From NCBI GenBank assembly GCA_030621785.1, contig JAUXGZ010000005.1, positions 1-50,214 of the forward strand: a stretch of DNA of 50,214 bases. Direction: 5' to 3'. Below are positions 8,932 through 21,484 of this stretch, in pieces. This DNA is from Gammaproteobacteria bacterium. GTDB lineage: Bacteria > Pseudomonadota > Gammaproteobacteria > DSM-19610. The notes under the pieces were generated by a model. That model saw nothing but the letters and a program-made list of their open reading frames with translations. It was not told where the DNA came from and ran no database searches. How positions within the stretch are numbered: position 1 is the first letter of the stretch; the number at the start of each line of letters is the position of its first letter. Position numbers and translations under genes: made by a program.

Positions 8932-9765
8932 TTACCGGCAACGCTTGAAAAAGTCCTCATCCGTGAGTGCTTCCCTGCACTGACGCTCGGCAAGGTTGTC
9001 CTGGGGCACCGAAGCGAAGGAATTTCTGACCTGCTGCTGTTTTGCCATGCTCATCAACTGCCGCGACGCACTGCAGGTTTCCTCACCGGCACACGCGCCA
9101 CTCGCACCACACACCTTCTCAACCAGCATGTTGCAGGCGGATGGCGATGGCGGCAAAGCTGCTTTAACAGGGTCTGACGGGTACCGCACCGCATCTGAAT
9201 CTTTCCGCGCGGCACAGGTGGAGAAAAAAGCCCTGTCGCGATCCGCTACCTGGCACTGGCCACTGGCATAGGTCATGACGTCGGGCTGACCGCTGGACTG
9301 GCGCTCCTGTTGCTCCGTTGCAAGCAGTTGCCGGACGGGTGCGCAGGCAGGATACTCACTGCAGGCCTGTGCTTTGCCACACACGCGGTTTACCAGTCGC
9401 TCACAGGGCGATGAACCGTCAATCGGGGCGCCCTGCCAGCTCTCGATATCCGCCTGACGCGGATGATCCGGCATGGAACGTGCATTCAGGATCGCCGCAG
9501 TGGGAACCACCGTGCCCGAACGCACCGTAATGGTCGAACCGTCCTGTAGCCGGTGTACTCCGTCCCACAGCTGGGTTGTTACACCATCCCTGCTGACGGT
9601 GGCGTGGTTGGTACGGGGGTCGACCGTAACCTGACCGCCGGACTGCAACGGAGCAGACCATTCCGCCGCCTGTGCCAGACCCCAGCCAGCCGGCATCAGC
9701 AGGATAGTCATCACTACCAGAAAAGCTGTCGATCGCTGGATTCCAGGCATCAGCGGTTTCCCCAT
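8932..9765 (-). CDS. Secreted protein with duplicated six-cysteine module, function unknown
   Basis: 277 aa with N-terminal hydrophobic leader. Two modules C-x7-C-x5-C-x5-C-x29/31-C-x12-C at aa 121-184 and 211-276. Confidence 0.8.
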   Translation of the reverse strand: MGKPLMPGIQRSTAFLVVMTILLMPAGWGLAQAAEWSAPLQSGGQVTVDPRTNHATVSRDGVTTQLWDGVHRLQDGSTITVRSGTVVPTAAILNARSMPDHPRQADIESWQGAPIDGSSPCERLVNRVCGKAQACSEYPACAPVRQLLATEQQERQSSGQPDVMTYASGQCQVADRDRAFFSTCAARKDSDAVRYPSDPVKAALPPSPSACNMLVEKVCGASGACAGEETCSASRQLMSMAKQQQVRNSFASVPQDNLAERQCREALTDEDFFKRCR

Positions 9766-9884
9766 TCAGTCCATACTGCGGCCAGTGTAGCAAGAGCACA
9801 CTTGCCCGGCACCTGAAATCTCCGACAAAAAATGCTAGCTTAGCGCCGTTCCGGCATTATCCACAGGATACCGAGGTACCCCGC

Positions 9885-10298
9885 ATGTACTCGCTCGATG
9901 AGCTGAAAAAGCAAAACCAGGATATTTCCGCCCTGTGTGATGTACTGTCCCTGCTGATGGAGCACAGGGCGCTGCACACCAATCCCTACGTCTGCGACCT
10001 GATGTCACGCTTCAGGGAAAAGGTCTGGATGCACCTGGTGTTCGAGGACAACACCATTTATGCGGAACTCGCCCGCCATCACAACCCGAAAATCATTGAA
10101 ACAGCACGGGAGTTCCATGACAGTGCCCGGCAAATCAAGCAGCGCTTTTCGGGCTACGTAAAACACTGGTGCGTACCGGACATCAATGACCGGCAACACC
10201 GGGACCTGGTCGAGGAAAGTCGTGCGATCTTTGGCCTGATCCAGGAGCGAATCCGCTACGAAAACGAACATATTTTCCCGTTGATCACCGCAGACTGA
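9885..10298 (+). CDS. Hemerythrin-like domain protein
   Basis: 137 aa; HLVFEDNTIYAEL, EFHDSARQI, YENEHIFPLI, typical of the hemerythrin HHE fold. Confidence 0.75.
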   Translation: MYSLDELKKQNQDISALCDVLSLLMEHRALHTNPYVCDLMSRFREKVWMHLVFEDNTIYAELARHHNPKIIETAREFHDSARQIKQRFSGYVKHWCVPDINDRQHRDLVEESRAIFGLIQERIRYENEHIFPLITAD

Positions 10299-10802
10299 AT
10301 GGGACGCTACCGGCCACCGCAACCGAAATCTTCCCCCTACATCAGCCGTGAGGGATTCCTCACCCTGCAGGAAGAACTGGAAGCCATCTGGAAGCGACGC
10401 GCTGTGGTTACCCGTGCCCTGTCGGCCGCGGCGGCCGAAGGCGATCGTTCGGAGAATGCGGAGTACATCTATCGCAAGAAGGAATTGCGCGAGATCGACC
10501 GGCGCATCCGCTACCTGCAAAAACGCCTGCCGGTGCTGAAGGTGGTATCGGAGCCGCCGTCCGACCCTGCCCGGGTGTATTTCGGCGCCTGGGTCACACT
10601 GGAAAACGCAGCCGGCGAGGAATCCACCTGGCGCATCGTTGGACCGGACGAGTTTGACCCGTCGCGGGGCTGGATCAGCATGGATGCCCCGGTATCCAGG
10701 GCGCTGATGAAGAAAATGGTAGACGACGAAATCGTGGTCGAGACGGTACAGGGCAATCTTCGCTACTTCATCATCGATATCCGCTACACCCGGCCTGACT
10801 GA
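10299..10802 (+). CDS. greB: Transcription elongation factor GreB
   Basis: 167 aa; YISREGFLTLQEELEAIWKRRAVVTRALSAAAAEGDRSENAEYIYRKKELREIDRRIRYLQKRL. Confidence 0.95.
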   Translation: MGRYRPPQPKSSPYISREGFLTLQEELEAIWKRRAVVTRALSAAAAEGDRSENAEYIYRKKELREIDRRIRYLQKRLPVLKVVSEPPSDPARVYFGAWVTLENAAGEESTWRIVGPDEFDPSRGWISMDAPVSRALMKKMVDDEIVVETVQGNLRYFIIDIRYTRPD

Positions 10803-10956
10803 TCAAGAGCTGCAGGATATGGCCTGAGACCACTCAAGGAGTAATGCTGCGCGGTCGATAGACACTCTGAATGGCGCCCGCACAAGGTGTCGACCACGAC
10901 CACGAAAAGACCCTGGCACCCCTGACGTGGCAGGCACCGGAACTCCGGCACGTGTT

Positions 10957-12243
10957 ATGAAAAAAGAAGTCAAGACAAGCATGGACGGCCTTGAGATCGG
11001 GATGCACGTCGCCCGGCTGGACAAGCCATGGATCAAAACACCCTACGCACTGCAGGGTATCACGATAAAAAACGACGAGGATATCCAGCGCCTGCGTCAT
11101 TACTGTAGCTACGTGTACGTAGATATCGAACAGGGAACAACGCCGGACCCCCGTTTCTGGGTATTGCGGGAAGGACCGAAATCCTACACGAAAACCCGGA
11201 AAACCGCGGCGAACACGAAGCTTTCACATACCCCTGAAGCTCACAACGAATACACTGCACTGCGCAAGACCAGCTACGAAAACACCACACAGATCGATAT
11301 CGAACTCGACGCCGCCGGCGCAGCCTACGAAAAATTCCGTGAGGACTTCCAGTATGTTCTCTCCAGCCTGCAAGACAGCAACGACTTCGACCTCAATGCA
11401 CTCAACGAGAGCATTTCCGGCGTGGTCGACAGCATCATTCGCAATCCTGGAGCAATGACGCTGATTAGCAAGCTGAAACAGCTGGACAACTACAGTTATT
11501 CGCGGTCCCTGGGAACCTCTATCTGGTGCGCCACCTTTGGCCGGCACCTCGGACTGGAAAAGAAGGATGTCGAATCCCTGGCACTCGGCGGGCTGTTACT
11601 GGACGTGGGCAAGAGCAGCGTTCCGCTTCAACTACTGAAAAAACCGGACAAACTGACCCCGGATGAAACGAAACTGGTTCGCTCCCACGTCGATATCAGC
11701 ATCCGCATGCTCTCATGCTCCTCCAGGAAGTCACTGCAGGAAAAACTTCCCATGGATGTACTGCAGATGGTCGCCACCCACCACGAACGCGCCGACGGCA
11801 GCGGGTATCCGCAGGGACTTTCCTGCGATGACATCCCGATTTTCGGGCGCATAGCAGGCATCGTGGACAGCTTCGATGCCATGACCAGCGAACGGCCCTA
11901 TGTTTCTTCCGGCGCCCTGGCGCCGCACGAAGCCATAGCCGAGCTGTATGAACTACGGGGCGCCCTGTTTCAGGCCGAACTCGTCGAACAGTTCATCCAG
12001 ACCGTCGGCCTCTATCCAACCGGCTCACTGATCGAACTCAATACCGGTGAAGTCGGAGCGATTATTGCGGTCAACGGGCTCAGGCGACTGCGACCCTCGA
12101 TCATGCTGCTACTCGACAGGCACAAGGAGCCACTGGATCAGTTCCGTTATATCGACCTTTCGCAAACCGGCGAGGAGCTGTCAGTTGCACGCGGACTACC
12201 GCGCGGCGCCTGCGGCATCGACATGAAAGAGATATTTCTTTAG
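10957..12243 (+). CDS. HD-GYP domain protein (variant HD motif)
   Basis: From internal Met MKKEVKTSMDGLEIGMHVARLDKPW (N-terminal DUF3391-like region); HHERADGSGYPQGL; HD position reads GLLLDVGK. Confidence 0.88.
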   Translation: MKKEVKTSMDGLEIGMHVARLDKPWIKTPYALQGITIKNDEDIQRLRHYCSYVYVDIEQGTTPDPRFWVLREGPKSYTKTRKTAANTKLSHTPEAHNEYTALRKTSYENTTQIDIELDAAGAAYEKFREDFQYVLSSLQDSNDFDLNALNESISGVVDSIIRNPGAMTLISKLKQLDNYSYSRSLGTSIWCATFGRHLGLEKKDVESLALGGLLLDVGKSSVPLQLLKKPDKLTPDETKLVRSHVDISIRMLSCSSRKSLQEKLPMDVLQMVATHHERADGSGYPQGLSCDDIPIFGRIAGIVDSFDAMTSERPYVSSGALAPHEAIAELYELRGALFQAELVEQFIQTVGLYPTGSLIELNTGEVGAIIAVNGLRRLRPSIMLLLDRHKEPLDQFRYIDLSQTGEELSVARGLPRGACGIDMKEIFL

Positions 12244-12252
12244 TAGCTCTTC

Positions 12253-13563
12253 ATGAAAGATCCGGTAACTGGCCTGTTCGACCGACAACAATTCCTGCAT
12301 ATCCTGGAGCAGGAAATCAACGAGGCGAACGAGCACCGTACCACCATTGGCCTGCTGGTAGCAGACATACGCGCTTTCAGCCGCATTAATCGTACACACG
12401 GCTATTCCTGTGGAGACCGGACCCTGCAGGCATTCGCTGATATTCTCAGCCGGATATGCCGGTCACAGGACCAGGCCGCACGGATCGGTGATAACCTTTT
12501 TGCATTGATCCTGCCGGGCATTATGAACAGCGGCCATGCAGAACTTGCCGCCTTCAAAATCCAGCGCCTGCTAGATGTCCCCATCCAGCTTGAGCATGAA
12601 ACCATTCATTGTACGGCAAACATTGGCATTGCCTTATGCCCCGATCACGCTACCGGACCGGATATCCTGCTAAGGGAAGCCGAAGATGCATTACAACGCG
12701 CACGGCAGGCGGATCAACCGGTATACGTTGCCGAAACCCGTAATGACGACGAAATCTCTGACGTCTGGGACATCGAACTGGAACTGCAAGACTCCATCAA
12801 GGAATCCCGACTGCACGCCTGGCTCCAGCCCAAGGTGTCGTTGACAACCGGCAAGCCAACGGGCGCAGAAGCCCTGGTTCGCTGGGACAGTCCCGGTCGT
12901 GGCTTGTGCCCGCCCGACGTTTTTATACCGGTTGCCGAATCCACCGGTTTTATCAAACCACTGACCACATGGATGCTCAACAGCGCATTGCGGCTGAGCA
13001 GCGGGTGGACGAAACAATGGGGTGAACTGGAAGTATCGGTGAATATTCCGCCACGCATCCTGGAACAACCGGATTTCAGCGACCTTGTCATGAGTACGTG
13101 GGAGCTGTGGAAACCGGCGGGCATACGCCTCTGTCTCGAAATACTGGAGCAATCCTTCACTGGTGATACCGCTTCTGTTTTCTCGAAACTGAAAACATTA
13201 CGAGATGAAGGCATAAAAATCGCCATCGATGATTTCGGCACCGGTTATTCTTCCCTGGCCTATTTCCGCGATATCCCGGCTGACCAACTGAAAATCGATC
13301 GCTCCTTCGTGCAGGGACTCCTGGACGACCGCGCCAACGCCAATATTGTCAGCCTGGTCATCGACCTCGCTCACCGTTTTGGTCTTAGCGTCGTTGCCGA
13401 AGGTGTCGAGGACCGGAAAACGCTGGCCATGCTGCAGAAGATGGGGTGTGATTCCGTGCAGGGATTCGTGTTTTCCAGACCCATGCCGGCTAACGAGTTC
13501 GAGAGCTGGCTGCGCGACTATCGTGGCATCAGGTCGCCTGCTGCCGTCGTGCTGGCAAAATAA
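12253..13563 (+). CDS. Degenerate GGDEF + intact EAL domain protein (likely c-di-GMP phosphodiesterase)
   Basis: GGDEF position reads RIGDNLFALILP. EAL domain: GAEALVRW, SVNIPPRIL, LEILEQS, IDDFGTGYSSLAYF, LKIDRSFV, VVAEGVED. Confidence 0.92.
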   Translation: MKDPVTGLFDRQQFLHILEQEINEANEHRTTIGLLVADIRAFSRINRTHGYSCGDRTLQAFADILSRICRSQDQAARIGDNLFALILPGIMNSGHAELAAFKIQRLLDVPIQLEHETIHCTANIGIALCPDHATGPDILLREAEDALQRARQADQPVYVAETRNDDEISDVWDIELELQDSIKESRLHAWLQPKVSLTTGKPTGAEALVRWDSPGRGLCPPDVFIPVAESTGFIKPLTTWMLNSALRLSSGWTKQWGELEVSVNIPPRILEQPDFSDLVMSTWELWKPAGIRLCLEILEQSFTGDTASVFSKLKTLRDEGIKIAIDDFGTGYSSLAYFRDIPADQLKIDRSFVQGLLDDRANANIVSLVIDLAHRFGLSVVAEGVEDRKTLAMLQKMGCDSVQGFVFSRPMPANEFESWLRDYRGIRSPAAVVLAK

Positions 13564-13584
13564 CCCGGCACATACATACATCGA

Positions 13585-15756
<2,172 letters not shown>

Positions 15757-15874
15757 TAAAGTACTTTCATGATATGGCGCTGCGCCACGCATGGCACCAC
15801 TGACCGCGGCAGCCAAGTATACCAGTCAGCCACGGCGGCTGCCCGATGGCAGCCCGGCGGACCCGCCGCCGGTA

Positions 15875-16438
15875 TCAGGCGCGGGAGATGAACTCCCGTG
15901 TCTCGGTGTTGACCTTGATCTTCTCACCCGGCGTCAGGTACTCCGGCACCTGCACTATCAGTCCGGTGTTCAGTGTCGCCGGCTTGGTGCGCGCCGAAGA
16001 CGACGCGGCTCTCATGCCGGGCGCACACTCCTCGATCTCCAGCACGATGGTTGCCGGCAGCTCGATCCCCAGCAAGTGACCTTCCGATATCAGCGCACTG
16101 ATGCCCTCCAGCCCGTCACTGAGGAAAGGCAACTCATCGCCCAGGGCATCTTCGGGCAGCGTGTACTGCTCGTAGCTCTCGTCATTCATAAAGGTGCAAC
16201 CGTCGGCATCCCGGTACAGCAGCTGTACCGCACAACGGGAGATTTCGACCGGCTCGACCACCTCATCGCCCTTGAAACTGCGCTCGAACTTCTGGCCCGA
16301 AGCGACATCCTGCCCGCGCAGCTTGTACAGGGTGCTGCCACTGCGCGATGAAGGCGCCTGCACCTGCACCCGTTTCACCATGATGTTCTTGCCGTCGTAC
16401 AGGAACACCGTACCTTTTTTGAGTTCGTTTGCTTTCAT
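15875..16438 (-). CDS. yeiP: Elongation factor P-like protein (EfpL/YeiP)
   Basis: 187 aa; MKANELKKGTVFLYDGKNIMVKRVQVQAPSSRSGSTLYKLR...ARTKPATLNTGLIVQVPEYLTPGEKIKVNTETREFISRA. Confidence 0.92.
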   Translation of the reverse strand: MKANELKKGTVFLYDGKNIMVKRVQVQAPSSRSGSTLYKLRGQDVASGQKFERSFKGDEVVEPVEISRCAVQLLYRDADGCTFMNDESYEQYTLPEDALGDELPFLSDGLEGISALISEGHLLGIELPATIVLEIEECAPGMRAASSSARTKPATLNTGLIVQVPEYLTPGEKIKVNTETREFISRA

Positions 16439-16563
16439 GGTTGTTGTGCCGGCCCCCGGTGCCTGCGCTCATTTTAATTTGACCGCCAGTGTACCAACAA
16501 ATATTTGCGCTTCACACGCTTTCCACTACCATAACGCTCCCCCGTTCAGACAGAGACAGAACC

Positions 16564-19455
16564 GTGCAGGAATTCATCCCGGGCCAGCGCTGGATCAGTA
16601 ACGCCGACACACAACTCGGCCTCGGCACCGTGCTGTCGGTCGACCAGCGCACCGTCACTATCGTCTTCCTGGCAACCGGGGACACCCGTATCTATGCCCG
16701 TGAGACGGCACCGCTGACCCGGGTTGCCTTCAGCCCGGGTGATACCGTGCTCAGCCACGACAACCGCAGCCTGGAGGTGGCATCGGTCGACGAGGAGAAC
16801 GGGCTGCTGAGCTATACCGGTAACGACGAGAATGGTGTTCAGGCAACCGTGCAGGAAGGTGAACTGAACAATTTCATCCAGCTCAACCGTCCTGCCGAAC
16901 GGCTGTTCAGCGGTCAGATCGATACCGACCGCTGGTTTGAACTCCGTTACGACACCATGCAACATCTGAACCGACTGGCAAGTTCCGACCTGTACGGCCT
17001 CGTCGGTTGTCGCACCAGTCTGATCCCGCACCAGCTGTATATTGCCCATGAAGTAGCCAGCCGCTACGCACCGCGCATACTGCTCGCCGACGAGGTTGGT
17101 CTCGGCAAAACGATCGAGGCCGGCCTGATACTGCACCACCAGTTGCTCACCGAGCGCGCCGGACGGGTACTGATCCTGGTTCCTGAAAGCCTGGTACACC
17201 AGTGGCTGGTGGAAATGCTGCGGCGTTTCAACCTCTACTTCAGCATTTTCGACGAGGAACGCTGCCAGGCCATCGAAGACAGTACCGACGGAGAGAGCCC
17301 CTTCCAGAGTGAACAATTGGTGCTGTGCAACCTGGAATTTCTGGTACAACACCCGGAGCGGGTCACCCAGGCACTGGATGGTGATTGGGACCTGCTGGTC
17401 GTGGATGAGGCACACCATCTGCAATGGTCGCCGCAACATGCCAGCCCGGAGTATGCACTGGTCGAACAACTGGCCGAGCGGACCCGCGGCGTACTGCTAT
17501 TGACGGCCACACCGGAACAGCTGGGCAAAGATGGTCACTTCGCCCGCCTGCGCCTGCTCGATCCTGACCGGTTTCCGGATTTTGAACACTTTCTGGAAGA
17601 GGAAAAGGGCTACCAACCCGTTGCAGGCGTCGTCGAGGCGTTACTGAACGACCAGCCGCTGAATGCGCAACAACGGCAGGTTCTCGACGACACTATCCGC
17701 GAGGGCGACAATCGACGTCTGATCGAGGCCCTGGAAACCGATACCGGCAGTGAACGGGATGCGATCCAGGCTCGGCGGGAACTGGTCGAACACCTGCTGG
17801 ACCGCCACGGCACCGGACGCGTGCTGTTCCGTAACACCCGTGCGGCCATAAAAGGCTTCCCGCAACGGCAGGTCAACGGCTACCCACTGGCGTCACCGCC
17901 CGCCTATGCCCACATGCTGGCACACGTCGATAACAACGATTTACCGGATGCACAGCAGTTGCTTTCACTGGAGTCACTGTACCGTTCCACGGAGTCCCCC
18001 TCGTCGCCACACTGGACACAGATCGATCCCCGTGTTGCATGGCTCACCGATCTGCTTGAGGAATTACGCCCCGCCAGGGTGCTGGTCATCGTACACGTTG
18101 CACAGACTGCCGTGGAACTCACCGAGGCTCTACGGGTGCAGGCCGGCATCCATGCGGCTGTATTCCATGAAGGCATGCGCATCGTCGAACGCGACCGCGC
18201 GGCGGCCTTCTTTGCCGACACGGAAGCCGGCACCCAGGTGCTGGTGTGTTCGGAAATCGGCAGTGAGGGGCGCAACTTCCAGTTCGCTCATGAAATGGTC
18301 CTGTTCGATCTTCCACTCAACCCCGACCTGCTGGAGCAACGTATCGGTCGACTGGACCGCATCGGGCAGACCGAGACCATCCGGATCCACGTTCCCTGGC
18401 TGGAAGGGACCGCCCAGAATGTCATGTTTAACTGGTACCATGAAGGACTCTCGGCGTTCGAGCACACCTGCCCCGCCGGCCATGCTGTTTACCTGCAAGT
18501 GAAAAGCGACCTTCAGAATACCCTGCTGCACCCCGACCACGACCACGGTGAGCTGATCAATGCAACCCGCCGGCATCACCGGAAACTTAACGATTCCCTG
18601 CAGCACGGGCGCGACCGGCTTCTGGAATACAACTCCTGCCGCCCGCAGACTGCCACCGAACTACAGCATTCCGCCCTGCAGGAAAGCGGCGCACTGGAGC
18701 TTGCGAACTACATGGAACGCATCTTCGATCACTTTGGCATAGACAGTGAGCCACACAGCCGAAACTGCTACATAATCCGTCCGGGCAGTCACATGGTAAA
18801 CGGCTTTCCCGGGCTGCCCGAGGACGGCATGACCATTACCTGGGACCGGGATACCGCACTCGCTAACGAAGACGTGCGCTATGTTACCTGGGAGCACCCG
18901 CTGACCATTTCTGCAATGGACGCGGTGCGCAGTGGTGAAACCGGGAACACGGCACTGAGCGCCGTGCGTTGCCCCGGCATACCGCCCGGCAGCCTGCTGC
19001 TCGAATGTCTGTTCGTGCTTGAGGCGGCCGCGATCGCGCAACTTCAGACCAACCGCTACCTGCCCCCCTCTACCTTCCGCATCGTCATGGATGAAACCGG
19101 CTACAATCACAAAGAGCGGCTGGACCACCGTTTCATTGGCAAACAACGCACCAGAGTGGATGCCGATACAGCTCGCAAAGTGGTCCAGGCCAAGCAACAG
19201 GAACTACGTGAACTGCTGTCCCGCTGCGAACAGGAAGCCCGTTCACAGGTGCCGGAACTGCTGGCCACAGCCCACCGGCACAGCAAGCAGATTCTGGAAC
19301 GCGAGATTAACCGCCTGAAGGCACTGCGACAAATCAATCCCAATGTACGCGATGACGAGATCAACTGGTTCGAGGAACAACTGGCAGCGCTCACACAGGT
19401 GCTGGAATCCGCCTCGCTGCGACTGGACGCGCTGAGGGTCATCGTGACGACCTGA
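16564..19455 (+). CDS. rapA: RNA polymerase-associated SWI2/SNF2 protein RapA
   Basis: Likely GTG start (VQEFIPGQRWISNADTQLGLGTV); LADEVGLGKTIEAGLIL, LVVDEAHHL, EIGSEGRNFQFAHEMVLFDLP, RIGRLDRIGQT. Confidence 0.95.
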   Translation: MQEFIPGQRWISNADTQLGLGTVLSVDQRTVTIVFLATGDTRIYARETAPLTRVAFSPGDTVLSHDNRSLEVASVDEENGLLSYTGNDENGVQATVQEGELNNFIQLNRPAERLFSGQIDTDRWFELRYDTMQHLNRLASSDLYGLVGCRTSLIPHQLYIAHEVASRYAPRILLADEVGLGKTIEAGLILHHQLLTERAGRVLILVPESLVHQWLVEMLRRFNLYFSIFDEERCQAIEDSTDGESPFQSEQLVLCNLEFLVQHPERVTQALDGDWDLLVVDEAHHLQWSPQHASPEYALVEQLAERTRGVLLLTATPEQLGKDGHFARLRLLDPDRFPDFEHFLEEEKGYQPVAGVVEALLNDQPLNAQQRQVLDDTIREGDNRRLIEALETDTGSERDAIQARRELVEHLLDRHGTGRVLFRNTRAAIKGFPQRQVNGYPLASPPAYAHMLAHVDNNDLPDAQQLLSLESLYRSTESPSSPHWTQIDPRVAWLTDLLEELRPARVLVIVHVAQTAVELTEALRVQAGIHAAVFHEGMRIVERDRAAAFFADTEAGTQVLVCSEIGSEGRNFQFAHEMVLFDLPLNPDLLEQRIGRLDRIGQTETIRIHVPWLEGTAQNVMFNWYHEGLSAFEHTCPAGHAVYLQVKSDLQNTLLHPDHDHGELINATRRHHRKLNDSLQHGRDRLLEYNSCRPQTATELQHSALQESGALELANYMERIFDHFGIDSEPHSRNCYIIRPGSHMVNGFPGLPEDGMTITWDRDTALANEDVRYVTWEHPLTISAMDAVRSGETGNTALSAVRCPGIPPGSLLLECLFVLEAAAIAQLQTNRYLPPSTFRIVMDETGYNHKERLDHRFIGKQRTRVDADTARKVVQAKQQELRELLSRCEQEARSQVPELLATAHRHSKQILEREINRLKALRQINPNVRDDEINWFEEQLAALTQVLESASLRLDALRVIVTT

Positions 19456-19520
19456 ACTGGTAATCAACACTGTCGACTGATACATTCCCGCTAATCAAAC
19501 TTGCCAGGCCGCAACACCAC

Positions 19521-21020
19521 ATGGATATTCTTTTCTGCACCAGCGAGGCATACCCGCTCATCAAGACCGGGGGACTTGCCGACGTCTCCGGCAGCTTGCC
19601 AAAAGCACTGCATGACATGGGCAATGATATCCGCCTGGTACTGCCCGCGTACCCCGAGGCGGTAGCCAAAACAGAACGCCTGGTACCCGTTGCCAATCTT
19701 TCACTGGAGGGCGCCTCTGCACCGGTGGAAATCCTTGCCGGCCGCTTTCCCGGCAGCCGGATGAAAGTGTATCTGGTCAATGCGCCGGAGTACTTCAGTC
19801 GCAGTGGCAACCCTTACGTTCAGGAGGATGGCAGCGACTGGCCGGACAATGCCGAACGTTTCGCATTGTTTGCACGCGCTATCGTAGCACTGGCACTCGA
19901 CCGACTCGGGATGAACTGGAAACCCGAGCTGGTTCATTGTAACGACTGGCAAACAGGTCTCGTCCCGCCGCTGTTAGCGCAGCACAGCAATCGCCCGGCA
20001 ACCCTGTTCACCATCCATAACCTGGCTTACCAGGGGCTATTTCCGGCCGAGACCTTCCACACACTTGCCCTCCCGGCATCCCTGTGGTCCATTGACGGCG
20101 TTGAATTTCACGGTCAGCTGTCCTTCATGAAAAGCGGCATCGCCGGGGCTGACTGGATCACCACCGTCAGCCCGACCTATGCCGAAGAGATACGCACCAG
20201 CACATATGGCTACGGACTGGAAGGTCTGCTGCAGTACCGGGCTGATCATCTGACAGGCATCCTCAATGGCATGGACTGCGAGATCTGGGATCCGGCAACC
20301 GATCCCTGGATCAAACGCAATTACGACGCACGCACCCTGCAACACAAAGCACCCAACAAGTCCGCATTGCAACGTCAACTGGGATTGCCGGCAAAACCGG
20401 GCCAGTTGCTTTTTGCTCACATCGGCCGGCTGGTGGAACAGAAAGGTGTTGACCTCATCCTGGATATACTGGACGAGCTGTTCCTGTACCCGGTGCAGCT
20501 TGTACTCCTGGGTAGTGGCGACAGTGAACTCGAGGCACTACTCAGCGCAGCAGCGACACGCTATCCGGAGCAACTCGCCATACACATCGGTTACGATGAA
20601 CAGCTGGCGCACAGGATTAAAGCAGGGGCAGACTGTTTCCTGATGCCTTCGCGTTATGAACCGTGCGGACTTAACCAGATGTACAGCCTGCGTTATGGAA
20701 CGGTACCGGTTGTACACCGGACCGGCGGACTGGCCGACAGCGTCAATGACCTGAATGAAAAAACCGCAACCGACTATACCGCCACCGGATTCAGCTTCGC
20801 GCAGGACAGCAGCGAAGAACTGCTGGATGCCTGCACACGGGCAATAGACTATTTCAGGACTTCCAGGGTCGACTGGTGGAAACTGGTCATTACCGGCATG
20901 AGAGAGAATTTCTGCTGGTCGGAGAGCGCCGGACAATACCTTGATCTGTACATCCACACCTGCAACCTGGTACGCGCCGGTATGCTGGAAACGGGCGAAA
21001 GCGAGTACCTCGCGCTATAG
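19521..21020 (+). CDS. glgA: Glycogen/starch synthase
   Basis: 499 aa; DILFCTSEAYPLIKTGGLADVSGSLPKAL, HCNDWQTGLVP, MPSRYEPCGLNQMYSLRYGTVPVVHRTGGLADSV. Confidence 0.96.
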   Translation: MDILFCTSEAYPLIKTGGLADVSGSLPKALHDMGNDIRLVLPAYPEAVAKTERLVPVANLSLEGASAPVEILAGRFPGSRMKVYLVNAPEYFSRSGNPYVQEDGSDWPDNAERFALFARAIVALALDRLGMNWKPELVHCNDWQTGLVPPLLAQHSNRPATLFTIHNLAYQGLFPAETFHTLALPASLWSIDGVEFHGQLSFMKSGIAGADWITTVSPTYAEEIRTSTYGYGLEGLLQYRADHLTGILNGMDCEIWDPATDPWIKRNYDARTLQHKAPNKSALQRQLGLPAKPGQLLFAHIGRLVEQKGVDLILDILDELFLYPVQLVLLGSGDSELEALLSAAATRYPEQLAIHIGYDEQLAHRIKAGADCFLMPSRYEPCGLNQMYSLRYGTVPVVHRTGGLADSVNDLNEKTATDYTATGFSFAQDSSEELLDACTRAIDYFRTSRVDWWKLVITGMRENFCWSESAGQYLDLYIHTCNLVRAGMLETGESEYLAL

Positions 21021-21210
21021 CAAGAAAAGTGCCATCAAGGCCGGTGTGAAAAAAAGTTGGAATCTTCTTTTCGCATCGGTTACATTTCAGATACGGTTGC
21101 GCGTTCATTAGGTCTACTCAGAAGATTCGCCCTCAGGTAACTCTGTACATCACCTTAAACGATCGGCAATTGAACACACGTTTATTGTTTTTACTGAAGA
21201 GGTAATTTAC

Positions 21211-21417
21211 ATGGTTACTGGTACCGTTAAATGGTTTAACGAATCCAAGGGCTTCGGCTTCATCGCACCTTCCGACGGCGGTGCAGACGTATTTGTGCAC
21301 TTCTCTGCAATCGAAGGCAGCGGTTTCAAGACACTGGCTGAAGGCCAGACAGTGGAATTTGAAATCGAACAGGGTCCGAAAGGACTGCAGGCTGCCAAGG
21401 TTATGGCCCCCAGCTGA
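21211..21417 (+). CDS. CspA-family cold shock protein
   Basis: 68 aa; [31 protein letters not shown]. Confidence 0.97.
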   Translation: MVTGTVKWFNESKGFGFIAPSDGGADVFVHFSAIEGSGFKTLAEGQTVEFEIEQGPKGLQAAKVMAPS

Positions 21418-21442
21418 TCACTGATCGGCGCTGATTACGCAC

Positions 21443-21473
21443 GGAGCCCCGCGAAATGCGGGGTTCCTTGTTT
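21443..21473 (+). terminator. Rho-independent terminator downstream of csp
   Basis: GGAGCCCCGC-GAAAT-GCGGGGTTCC, 10-bp stem with one G-U pair, then TTGTTT. Confidence 0.8.
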
Positions 21474-21484
21474 CCGGCCTGCTC

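Noticed and set aside
16546-17469. 307-aa minus-strand ORF
   Set aside because: Antisense to rapA; shadow frame.
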